Made by a program: the position numbers and the translations under genes. DNA of 9,512 nt from a bacterium. GTDB taxonomy: Bacteria > Krumholzibacteriota > Krumholzibacteriia > LZORAL124-64-63. Where the stretch lies: assembly GCA_030635025.1 (NCBI GenBank), contig DAOVZQ010000054.1:1-9512 (forward strand). Direction: 5' to 3'. Shown one piece after another: positions 1 to 6,495 of this stretch. The stretch's first letter is position 1; each line of letters begins with the position of its first letter. The notes under the pieces were generated by a model. That model did no database searches and was not told where the DNA came from. It saw only the letters and a list, made by a program, of their open reading frames with translations.

Positions 1-241
1 GACCGGTCACTCCGGCCAGGCGCTCGAGGCCTACACTGCGGCCCTCGCCGCCAACGCCAACTACGCCAAAGCCGGTGTTAGCCTGGCGCGGGTCGAGGAA
101 GTCGCCGCCGCGCAGACCGACGCTGCACCGGTGGATCTGATCGCCTTGGCCGCCGCCTTCACGGTGACGCCCGAAGTCGCGATCCAGACCGTGGCCGAGA
201 TCGACGCGGAGCCCGAGGTGGCTATCGCCGACATCGAGTAG
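1..241 (+). CDS. C-terminal end of a TPR-like protein (5' end outside window)
   Basis: An open frame enters from the left edge (first full codon at base 2) and ends at TAG 239-241, giving about 79 residues. The first 30 residues read like one tetratricopeptide repeat: a Gly-x-x-x-x-Ala-Leu-x-x-Tyr spacing, then Ala-Leu and later Tyr-x-x-Ala, as in TPR helices A and B (motif GHSGQALEAYTAAL). TPRs are helical protein-binding repeats. The remaining roughly 45 residues are Ala/Val/Glu-rich and acidic, ending in ADIE. The gene is followed by a strong terminator, so it closes a transcription unit to the left. The full protein's function cannot be judged from this fragment. The coding call is well supported by frame, composition and the terminator; the TPR assignment is moderate because only one repeat is visible. 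Confidence 0.75.
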   Translation, partial: TGHSGQALEAYTAALAANANYAKAGVSLARVEEVAAAQTDAAPVDLIALAAAFTVTPEVAIQTVAEIDAEPEVAIADIE

Positions 242-263
242 TCGCCCTCAACACCCACCCGAA

Positions 264-307
264 GGGGCCGCGCGGTCATCCCGACCGCGCGGCCCCTGTT
301 TTTCTTT
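264..307 (+). terminator. Rho-independent terminator of the TPR-like gene
   Basis: A perfect 14-base-pair stem (264-277 with 283-296) encloses a 5-base loop (ATCCC, 278-282). It is followed by a T-rich tail, TG then five T, C and three T, through 307. It starts 23 bases after the TAG at 241. The stem is very GC-rich. This insulates gdhA from upstream transcription. Confidence 0.93.
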
Positions 308-333
308 GTTCCCGGAGCCGATCCGTGTAGATT
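306..333 (+). promoter_or_regulatory. Weak candidate sigma70-type promoter for gdhA
   Basis: TTGTTC (306-311) and TAGATT (328-333) lie 16 bases apart, matching 3/6 and 4/6 of the -35 and -10 consensus. A promoter is expected here because a terminator ends the previous unit and gdhA begins at 380. The exact elements are uncertain, since the -35 overlaps the terminator T-tail. Confidence 0.3.
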
Positions 334-379
334 TACGGCATTCGTGAGTCGGGTCGGGTTTTTCGAGGAGTAGGTCCCC

Positions 380-1666
380 ATGGCAGACAAATCGTTCAAC
401 GCATTTGCGATGGCCCAGCAACAGTTCGACCGGGTCGCCGGCATGCTCGATCTCGACGAAGGCGCGCGCGACCTCCTGCGCAACCCTGACCGCGAATTCC
501 ACTTCAACATCTCGGTCCGCATGGACGACGGAAGCATGAAGATCTTCCGCGGCTTCCGCGTCCAGCACAACGACGCGCGCGGCCCCTGCAAGGGTGGCAT
601 CCGCTTCCATCCCCAGGAAACCGTCGACACGGTCCGCGCCCTCGCAACCTGGATGACCTGGAAATGCGCCGTGGTCGACATCCCCCTGGGCGGCGGCAAG
701 GGCGGCGTGATCTGCGACCCGCATCACCTGTCGATGCGTGAGCAGGAAGCGATTTGCCGCGGCTGGGTGCGGCAGGTGGCGAGCAACGTCGGCCCCGTGC
801 AGGACGTCCCCGCCCCCGACGTGATGACCAACGGGCAACACATGCTCTGGATGATGGACGAGTACGAGCAGATCCACCGCGGCCACTTCCCCGGCATGAT
901 CACCGGCAAACCCCTGGGCATGGGCGGCAGCGAAGGCCGCACCGAGGCCACCGGCTACGGCGCCATCTACACGCTACGCGAGGCGCTCAACCGCAAGGGC
1001 ATCGACGTAAAGCAGACCACCGCCAGCTTCCAGGGTTTCGGCAACGTGGCCCAGTTCGCGATAGAACTCTACCACAAGCTCGGCGGCAAGACGGTGTGTG
1101 TCTCCAGCTGGGACCAGGCCGACCAGACCAGCTACAGCTTCGTGCGCGAGAGCGGCATCGATCTGGATGAGTTGCGCAGCTTCGCCGACCGCTTCGGCGG
1201 CATCGATAAGGACAAGGCCAAGGCGGCCGGCTACGAAGTCCTCGACGGCGGCGCCTGGATCGAGCAGGACGTCGACATCCTTCTGCCCTGCGCCCTCGAA
1301 AACCAGGTCAACGCCGAGACGGCCAAGATGATCTCCGACCGTGTGTCGTTTCTGTGCGAAGGCGCCAATGGTCCTACCACGCCTGAGGCCGACGAGATCC
1401 TCGCCGAAAAAGGTATCTACGTTGTCCCCGATTTCCTGTGCAATGCCGGCGGTGTGACCTGCAGCTACTTCGAGCAGGTACAGTGCAACATGAACTACTT
1501 CTGGCCCAAGGACGAGGTGCTCGAACGGCTGGACACGATCATGACCAAGGCGTTCCATGCGGTGGCGGATCTGGCGGAGAGCCAGGATGTGCATATGCGG
1601 GATGCGGCTTATATGATTGCGATTCAGCGGGTGGCGGAGGCTTGCCGGTTGCGGGGGCGGGTGTAG
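380..1666 (+). CDS. gdhA: Glutamate dehydrogenase (GLFV family)
   Basis: A 428-residue cytoplasmic enzyme of the Glu/Leu/Phe/Val dehydrogenase family, normally a hexamer, interconverting glutamate and 2-oxoglutarate plus ammonia with NAD(P). The substrate domain carries GPCKGGIRFHP (68-78, Lys71), Lys95 and the active-site motif PLGGGKGG (102-109, Lys107). Asp147 lies in VPAPD. Lys71 and Ser362 (GGVTCSYFE) match residues that contact the glutamate side-chain carboxylate in true glutamate dehydrogenases; Leu and Phe dehydrogenases lack this lysine. The Rossmann domain carries GFGNVA (219-224). Length is typical of the short hexameric class. NAD versus NADP preference cannot be read safely from the segment after the glycine motif (VSSWD, 241-245). 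The ATG has GAGGAG at 365-370, 9 bases upstream. The gene stands alone between a terminator and a convergent gene 11 bases away. Its last 36 codons differ in third-base use from the rest (see findings). The symbol follows the common name; gudB or gdhB would be equally defensible. Confidence 0.96.
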   Translation: MADKSFNAFAMAQQQFDRVAGMLDLDEGARDLLRNPDREFHFNISVRMDDGSMKIFRGFRVQHNDARGPCKGGIRFHPQETVDTVRALATWMTWKCAVVDIPLGGGKGGVICDPHHLSMREQEAICRGWVRQVASNVGPVQDVPAPDVMTNGQHMLWMMDEYEQIHRGHFPGMITGKPLGMGGSEGRTEATGYGAIYTLREALNRKGIDVKQTTASFQGFGNVAQFAIELYHKLGGKTVCVSSWDQADQTSYSFVRESGIDLDELRSFADRFGGIDKDKAKAAGYEVLDGGAWIEQDVDILLPCALENQVNAETAKMISDRVSFLCEGANGPTTPEADEILAEKGIYVVPDFLCNAGGVTCSYFEQVQCNMNYFWPKDEVLERLDTIMTKAFHAVADLAESQDVHMRDAAYMIAIQRVAEACRLRGRV

Positions 1667-1677
1667 GCCAAGATCGT

Positions 1678-2823
1678 CTACCTGAACATACGCTTTATGT
1701 CACCAAAGCTCTTGATATCTGTTGGGAGTGGTACCGCCGAGAACGGCTCGAAGTCGATGTAGGCATGGCAGCCATAATCGTCGTTTGCGTCATGAATCCA
1801 ATCTGTAATAGTATCAGGTTCCGTTGTCCCCCAATAGTTACCAGTGAAGTCAAGAGTGATGTCTGGAGGATTGAGATACCCATCCGTTCGGATAGTCAGT
1901 CCGCCTCCGTTTAGAATATGATTGCCGGTCATCATTACATTGCCATTCCCGATTCTTACTGTCGCAAGACTCGCCCCTGTGAATATTGAATCAGCAACAA
2001 TCAAGTCCATACACGATGTGCAATCGATTTGAAAATACTCACAACCCTCCACTCTACAATCAACAACATTCAAACTAGCCGCTTGAGATACCGATATGCC
2101 AAAATTAACAGTTTGTAGACATCTACAGCCTGAAACCACTCCAGACGATCCCGTTGTGTATTGAATACACACCCGGCTTTGAACTACCTCACAATTATTA
2201 ACATAGACACTATCAGAGTATTGGATAGAAATTCCGAGGTTGTTATTGACCATATTCAACCTGGATATTTCCAAGTGACGATCACATGTCATAACCAGAA
2301 GGCCCATATCATTATCCCTGAATTCGCAATCCGATATCTCACCACCATCAAATACCCAGATGTTAACCGCCATTTTACATCCATTGAAGCTCGAGTTTCT
2401 AATTACAATATCTTTATGACTGACAACAACGCCCCGTGCAACATTCTCAACAGTTAAGTTCTCGATTGTAACTGAAGAGATATCTGTCCACACTGAAATC
2501 CCAAAAGGATCCTGGTCAGTCGTATACGATGCTTCTTCAGGTCCAATAATTGTCACATCTACACCTGAGCCAATAAGTGTTAGAGCTTTCTCGTCAATGA
2601 CCACATAATTATGTGGCGTCCATTCGCCACTGGGCACCGGATATAGTGTCGTTTCTATGAAGCGACCGGGGCCTATGCTGATTGTGTCGCCAGCAGTTGC
2701 TGCATCGACAGCATCCTGGATAACTGTGTAGTCCCCCGTTCCATCCTTAACCACAATCCATGTCCTTGCTAACGCGTGAGAGGACATGACTGATATCAGC
2801 AGAAACAAGTAGATGAATCGCAT
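1678..2823 (-). CDS. Secreted right-handed parallel beta-helix protein
   Basis: About 381 residues from the chosen start. An N-terminal signal peptide (MRFIYLFLLISVM, then SSHALA, likely cut before Arg-Thr-Trp) sends it out of the cytoplasm. The mature N-terminus has a segment typical of beta-helix caps in pectate-lyase and pectin-methylesterase-like proteins (DGTGDYTVIQDAVDAA, then GDTISIGPGRF). About ten short beta-rungs follow with repeated I/V-x-N/D-C/S patterns, and the module ends in the common closing motif TGNYWGT with a later DFEPF. No catalytic residues are recognised, so an enzymatic role is unproven; surface binding or polysaccharide contact is possible. Twelve cysteines are present, many in the rungs. 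An in-frame ATG exists four codons upstream (2833-2835) but lacks a Shine-Dalgarno site, whereas this ATG has GGGA (2830-2833) 6 bases ahead. The gene is much AT-richer than its neighbours. It starts 36 bases after the stop of the preceding minus-strand gene (24 from the upstream ATG) and converges on gdhA. Confidence 0.88.
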   Translation of the reverse strand: MRFIYLFLLISVMSSHALARTWIVVKDGTGDYTVIQDAVDAATAGDTISIGPGRFIETTLYPVPSGEWTPHNYVVIDEKALTLIGSGVDVTIIGPEEASYTTDQDPFGISVWTDISSVTIENLTVENVARGVVVSHKDIVIRNSSFNGCKMAVNIWVFDGGEISDCEFRDNDMGLLVMTCDRHLEISRLNMVNNNLGISIQYSDSVYVNNCEVVQSRVCIQYTTGSSGVVSGCRCLQTVNFGISVSQAASLNVVDCRVEGCEYFQIDCTSCMDLIVADSIFTGASLATVRIGNGNVMMTGNHILNGGGLTIRTDGYLNPPDITLDFTGNYWGTTEPDTITDWIHDANDDYGCHAYIDFEPFSAVPLPTDIKSFGDIKRMFR

Positions 2824-2859
2824 AATCGGTCCCATTGGTTGTATTCGAAAAAGGAACGA

Positions 2860-5178
2860 CTAACTGAAGAACCCTGAGGCCTCCCCCGCCTCCCCGTCCA
2901 TGATCACGCTCAACGTTCGGCCCTTCGCCACTGCTGGCACGCGAATCACCCGTACCACCTTAGCGAGTCCCGTCCGGTCCGGCAGCAACTCGCCCAGTAC
3001 ATTGATCGAGCCTAGCAGGAAGGCTTCGTCGAACACCTCCCCCTCATCATCCGGATACAACGGCAAATAAGAAATATCCGCCTCCAGTAGATCCTGGAAG
3101 AAATGCGTCCCGAAAGAAACGTCCGGTACGTAATCCCCCTTGCGCCGCGCCACCTCGATCAGCATTCGCGAGTGATTGATATCCGAGTAGTCGACGCGAA
3201 CGCCCAGCTTGATGTCCCCGCGACTCCCCCAACGCCCCGGCCCTATCAGGATGAACTTCCGGTGCGGCAACACCCGGTTCAATTCCCCGACCGTCCTCCC
3301 TACTGCCAGCAACGTGTCGTAATCCTCAATGGCCGCGTATGCCTCGTTAGGGATGTACACCACATACTCGATCCCCGTGACCTGCCCCATCTGCACGTAC
3401 TTGCTCGCCGTGAAGACCTTGTCCTCCTCCGGCACGTCCTTCGGCACCGTGACCCGCGCATACTCCTCCCCCCGACTCTGCGGCCGACACTGCAGGATAT
3501 GCAGCTCATGCCCATCGTGAGCGAACTCCACATCCACCGGCCCGCCATAAGTCTCGCCCAGCACGTCGAGGATCTCCTTCATCTGCTTCGCGAAACCGGT
3601 GCGCTCAAGCAAACCGTCGAAGGTCACAACCAGGTCGGCTGGATCCACGTTCATGAGCAGCCCCGTCGCCGGGATAAGCTGCCCATCGCGCCAGATGGAG
3701 AAGATCTGCTGGGCCATCGGATAGCGGGCGCCCGCCTCGGTCATCAATTCGGCCAAAGGGATGGTCTCGAACTTGTTCTCGACCAGATCGATGGCGTCCA
3801 CGAAGTGCTGGCTGTAGCGCAAGACCTCGTCCGGCGCCACGGCGGTGCGCAGGCTCGGCTGGCCGGGCGCGAACAGGCGCGGGTAGTCCTCGCCGACACG
3901 GTCCACCGCGCGGGTGCCAAGACCAACCACCACCCGACACATGCCGTCCTCGCGTTTGAGCCGCGGCGTCCACGTGTAATCGTTGGCGCCGAAAGCGACG
4001 CCCGCGAACGCAGGCAGCCAGTAACGCCCCAGCTTGATGCCGACCACCGGCTGGATGATGCACGCCATCTCCTCGTGGTAGTCCAGCAGTCCGCGTTCCT
4101 TGCGGTATGTGATCGCGTCCGGATTGAAGATGCTGGCGAAGACCTGGGCGACCGCCCGCAGCAATTCCTGCATGCGTTCGCGTAGAGTGCCCTGGTTGGC
4201 CACGAAGTAGCTGGTGTACTTGCCGCTGAACGCCGAACCGTGACGGTCTTCCAGCAGGCTACTCGACCGTACCACCAGCGGCGTCTTGCCCATCTTCTTG
4301 AGCATGTCGGTCAGGCGGCGGATCATGTAGGGCGGGAAGCGGCCGGTACGATACAGGCGCTTCAGAATGCGGTACTGGCGCCGCAGGTCCTCACCCTCGC
4401 GGTACTTGATGTTGGCGAGATCGAGCAGACCGTTGGCCTTCAGGAAATCAAGGATGACATCCGACCGGCTGTAGTAGGTGCGTGGCGTACTGATGTCGCC
4501 CACGGGCCGGCCCTCGGCGCGAGCCTTGTCCAGTATGTCGTGTGCGAGGATGAAACCCGCCGCCTTGCCGCCCAGCTTGCCCAGGCCCCGCTCGGGTCCG
4601 ATCACGCGCGAGATGATGCTCGAGAAGTCGCGGATCGTCAGGCTGTTCTTGGCGATCTCCAGGAACTCCAACTGATCCGAAAGCAGACGTCGGATCAGGG
4701 CCACGCGGGTCCCCATGGCATCGGACAGCGAGAGGGTCGAGCCGCCCACGGGCATCTTGCTGAACTCGAGGGTTTCCTGGCCGATCTCCTCCCACGAGGC
4801 GAAGGGGTCTTCGGCCAACTCGGTCAGATGCAGAGCCATATCCTTCTTGAGGGCCATGAAGATCAGGTCGTTGATCTTGTCGTCGTCCCACAAGTTGGAG
4901 GCTTTTTCGCGCACAATATCGCGCAGGGCTTCGACGGCCTGCTCGGACAACGAAGGCTCGGGCCGGTTGGGATTGGACCAGTGGATAAAGCTGGTATCGC
5001 CCGCCACGCGGGCCACTTCGGCCTCGAGGTCCTCCATGTCCATGAGGTTTTCCTCGAGCAGGACCAGCAGGAAATGCCGGATGATCTGCTCGTACACCAC
5101 CGGCTCGTGGGACCGGTAGTGTTCGAGGCGCTCGCGCCAGGTGGCGTTGTCCGGGAGTTGTGCGGGGGCATCGCCCAT
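2860..5178 (-). CDS. PEP/pyruvate-binding (PPDK N-terminal, ATP-grasp) domain protein
   Basis: A 772-residue protein. Residues 1-185 are mostly helical and charged and match no domain I recognise. Residues about 190-566 are a PEP/pyruvate-binding domain, the ATP-binding N-terminal module of pyruvate phosphate dikinase and PEP synthase: GKLGGKAAGF (200-209), VVRSSSLLED (302-311, with Arg304 at the position of the ATP-contacting arginine), SAFSGKY (315-321), and the closing motif VDVEFAHDG then ILQCRPQS (548-568). Residues 570-772 form a C-terminal region with GPGRWGSRG (646-654) and SFGTHFFQDLLEADISYL (688-705), which I recall from other annotated PEP/pyruvate-binding proteins. The phosphohistidine swivel domain (TSHAA-type motif) and the PEP/pyruvate TIM barrel are absent, so it is not a complete dikinase and its phosphoryl acceptor is unknown. 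The ATG has GGAAGG (5187-5192), 8 bases upstream, and the upstream gene's stop is 16 bases away, so the two are probably co-transcribed. The domain call is strong; the reaction is unassigned. Confidence 0.92.
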   Translation of the reverse strand: MGDAPAQLPDNATWRERLEHYRSHEPVVYEQIIRHFLLVLLEENLMDMEDLEAEVARVAGDTSFIHWSNPNRPEPSLSEQAVEALRDIVREKASNLWDDDKINDLIFMALKKDMALHLTELAEDPFASWEEIGQETLEFSKMPVGGSTLSLSDAMGTRVALIRRLLSDQLEFLEIAKNSLTIRDFSSIISRVIGPERGLGKLGGKAAGFILAHDILDKARAEGRPVGDISTPRTYYSRSDVILDFLKANGLLDLANIKYREGEDLRRQYRILKRLYRTGRFPPYMIRRLTDMLKKMGKTPLVVRSSSLLEDRHGSAFSGKYTSYFVANQGTLRERMQELLRAVAQVFASIFNPDAITYRKERGLLDYHEEMACIIQPVVGIKLGRYWLPAFAGVAFGANDYTWTPRLKREDGMCRVVVGLGTRAVDRVGEDYPRLFAPGQPSLRTAVAPDEVLRYSQHFVDAIDLVENKFETIPLAELMTEAGARYPMAQQIFSIWRDGQLIPATGLLMNVDPADLVVTFDGLLERTGFAKQMKEILDVLGETYGGPVDVEFAHDGHELHILQCRPQSRGEEYARVTVPKDVPEEDKVFTASKYVQMGQVTGIEYVVYIPNEAYAAIEDYDTLLAVGRTVGELNRVLPHRKFILIGPGRWGSRGDIKLGVRVDYSDINHSRMLIEVARRKGDYVPDVSFGTHFFQDLLEADISYLPLYPDDEGEVFDEAFLLGSINVLGELLPDRTGLAKVVRVIRVPAVAKGRTLSVIMDGEAGEASGFFS

Positions 5179-5194
5179 GGTGCGCGCCTTCCGA

Positions 5195-6406
5195 CTACGT
5201 CTTGGCCGGGGACTTCTTTGTCGTCCGTCTTCCGGCGGTCTTCTTGGTCGTCGTTTTCTTGGCCGGTTTGCCCGCCGCGGCTTTCTTGGTCGTCTTCTTG
5301 GCCGGGGCCCTCCTGGTCGTCTTCTTGACGACGGGCTTCTTGGTCACGGCCTTCTTGGTCGTTTTCTTGGCCGGAGCCTTCTTGGCGACCTTCCTGGTCT
5401 GGGCCTTCTTGGCCGCCTTCTTCCTGGACGGCTTCTCCGCCGTGGGCTTCGTCTCGACGGACGGCTTGCTTTCGGGCTTCGGCTTGTCCGGACTCGACGG
5501 TTTCTCTCCGGTCGTCGGCTTATCCTGCGTCTCGGCGGCTGCAGCCTGGTCCTGACGTGCGGCGTCACCACCGCGCCCCCCGCGTCGACGGCCTCTACGG
5601 CGCGAAGACCGCTTGGGCCCAGTGGACGCGGGAAGAGGTCCCGGCGTCCCACCCACGGCGGTCACCACGAACGTGCCGCCGGCGCGCTCGTCCCGCTCGG
5701 CGGTCAACAAGCCCAGGGACATGGCCTCCTCAAGCAGATCACTGAAGGACGAATACCCCCAGGACCGCTCGTTGAAGTCGGGCTTCTTGCGCTTCATGGT
5801 ATCCTTGACCAGGGATGAGTAGAGCGGCCCCTTGTGCTCGCGGGTCAGGCCTTCGATGGTCGTCACGAGTAGGTTGAAGAGCTTTTTCTTGTCGGCCGGA
5901 ACGGTGTCCAGGTTCACGGACTCGACGCTGACCGGCCCCTTGCTGAGGTCCTCATAGAAAATGAATTCGTCGCAGTTGGCGATCAGCAGCTTCGAACTAG
6001 ACCCCTTCATGCCGACGCCGATCACTTCCTTGTTGTTCTCGCGCAGCTTCGAGACCAGGGGCGAAAAGTCCGAGTCGCCTGACACCAGCACGAAGACGTC
6101 GATATGGTCCTTGCTGTAGCAGAGGTCCATGGCGTCGACGACCATGCGGATGTCCGCGCTGTTCTTGCCGCTCTGGCGTGGCGATGGGATCTCGATCATC
6201 TCTATGGCCGCGGCGTGGAGATCCACCATATAGTTCTGGTAGTAGCTCCAGTCGGCGTAGGCCTTCTTCACCACGATCTTGCCCTTTTCGAGCAGTCGCG
6301 CGAGTACGAGGTCGATGTCGAAGCGCTGTCGCGCGTCACGCGCGCCGATCGCGACGTTGTCGAAATCCAGGAAGAGGGCGAGATTCGTATCGTTGTTGCG
6401 GTTCAT
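5195..6406 (-). CDS. NYN (PIN-like) domain protein with LOTUS domain and histone H1-like tail
   Basis: A 403-residue protein. Residues 8-155 form an NYN domain, a PIN-like fold usually linked to RNA cleavage or processing. The acidic residues expected of a metal site are visible: LFLDFDN (Asp14, Asp16), SADIRMVVDAMD (Asp85, Asp91, Asp94) and VSGDSDF (Asp111, Asp113). Residues about 170-250 resemble an OST-HTH/LOTUS RNA-binding domain (KLFNLL, GPLYSSLVK, KKPDFNERSWGYSSFSDLL). A Gly/Arg-rich stretch follows (265-280), then a Pro/Lys/Glu linker, then a strongly basic tail (328-403) made of KKAAKKA, APAKKTTKKA and TTKK repeats, like eukaryotic histone H1 tails and bacterial Lys-rich tails such as AlgP. 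The tail is probably disordered and binds nucleic acid. AAGGAG (6413-6418) lies 6 bases before the ATG. It is the first gene of the minus-strand operon, 16 bases ahead of the PEP-binding gene. NYN-LOTUS pairing is well known in bacteria; RNA substrate and partners are unknown. Confidence 0.94.
   Translation of the reverse strand: MNRNNDTNLALFLDFDNVAIGARDARQRFDIDLVLARLLEKGKIVVKKAYADWSYYQNYMVDLHAAAIEMIEIPSPRQSGKNSADIRMVVDAMDLCYSKDHIDVFVLVSGDSDFSPLVSKLRENNKEVIGVGMKGSSSKLLIANCDEFIFYEDLSKGPVSVESVNLDTVPADKKKLFNLLVTTIEGLTREHKGPLYSSLVKDTMKRKKPDFNERSWGYSSFSDLLEEAMSLGLLTAERDERAGGTFVVTAVGGTPGPLPASTGPKRSSRRRGRRRGGRGGDAARQDQAAAAETQDKPTTGEKPSSPDKPKPESKPSVETKPTAEKPSRKKAAKKAQTRKVAKKAPAKKTTKKAVTKKPVVKKTTRRAPAKKTTKKAAAGKPAKKTTTKKTAGRRTTKKSPAKT
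5198..5425 (-). repeat. Lys/Ala/Thr-rich repeat tract encoding the basic tail
   Basis: This tract encodes residues 328-403 of the NYN-LOTUS protein. On the plus strand the 11-mer TTCTTGGTCGT recurs exactly at 5241-5251, 5283-5293 and 5352-5362, at offsets of 42 and 69 bases, both multiples of three, with many near copies of TTCTTGGCC between them. The peptide shows repeated TTKK and AKKA units. This is an imperfect in-frame coding repeat, not a mobile element. Confidence 0.85.
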
Positions 6407-6420
6407 GATTCGCTCCTTGA

Positions 6421-6487
6421 TGGCCCCGTCCGGGACCGGTGTGATTCCGTTGTCGCCAAAATAAACCCTGAATCACCTTCGGGGCCA
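6421..6487. repeat. 8-bp inverted repeat in the divergent intergenic region
   Basis: TGGCCCCG (6421-6428) and CGGGGCCA (6480-6487) are perfect reverse complements separated by 51 bases. They lie between the divergent starts at 6406 and 6564, flanking the more AT-rich core (AAAATAAA). The pair might form a paired operator or arise by chance in GC-rich DNA. The left arm lies just upstream of the NYN gene's ribosome binding site, the right arm 8 bases upstream of the -35 of the plus-strand promoter. Confidence 0.35.
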
Positions 6488-6495
6488 CTGTAATC

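Noticed and set aside
248..886. Long minus-strand open frame opposite gdhA
   Set aside because: It lies antisense to a strongly supported family protein, is His/Val/Ala-rich without domain pattern, and results from the high GC of gdhA.
1667..1677. Terminator between the convergent gdhA and beta-helix genes
   Set aside because: Only 11 bases separate the stops and no hairpin with a T-tract is seen there.
2161..2457. Plus-strand 98-codon frame inside the beta-helix gene
   Set aside because: It is antisense to the signal-peptide-bearing beta-helix gene, has no ribosome binding site, and is explained by AT-rich composition.
3104..3112. Histidine in GTHFFQD (PEP-binding protein residue 692) as a phosphohistidine site
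   Set aside because: The context lacks the Gly-Gly-x-Thr-Ser-His-Ala pattern and domain setting of the phosphohistidine swivel domain.
3103..5328. Long plus-strand open frames opposite the PEP-binding gene (3103-4185, 4240-5328)
   Set aside because: Both are antisense to a gene with clear conserved motifs; they lack good ribosome binding sites and their translations are low-complexity Arg/His/Leu-rich.
6407..6495. Minus-strand promoter for the NYN operon
   Set aside because: A promoter must exist, but the best -10-like string on the minus strand (TTTATT) has only a 3/6 -35 partner, so I did not annotate a position.
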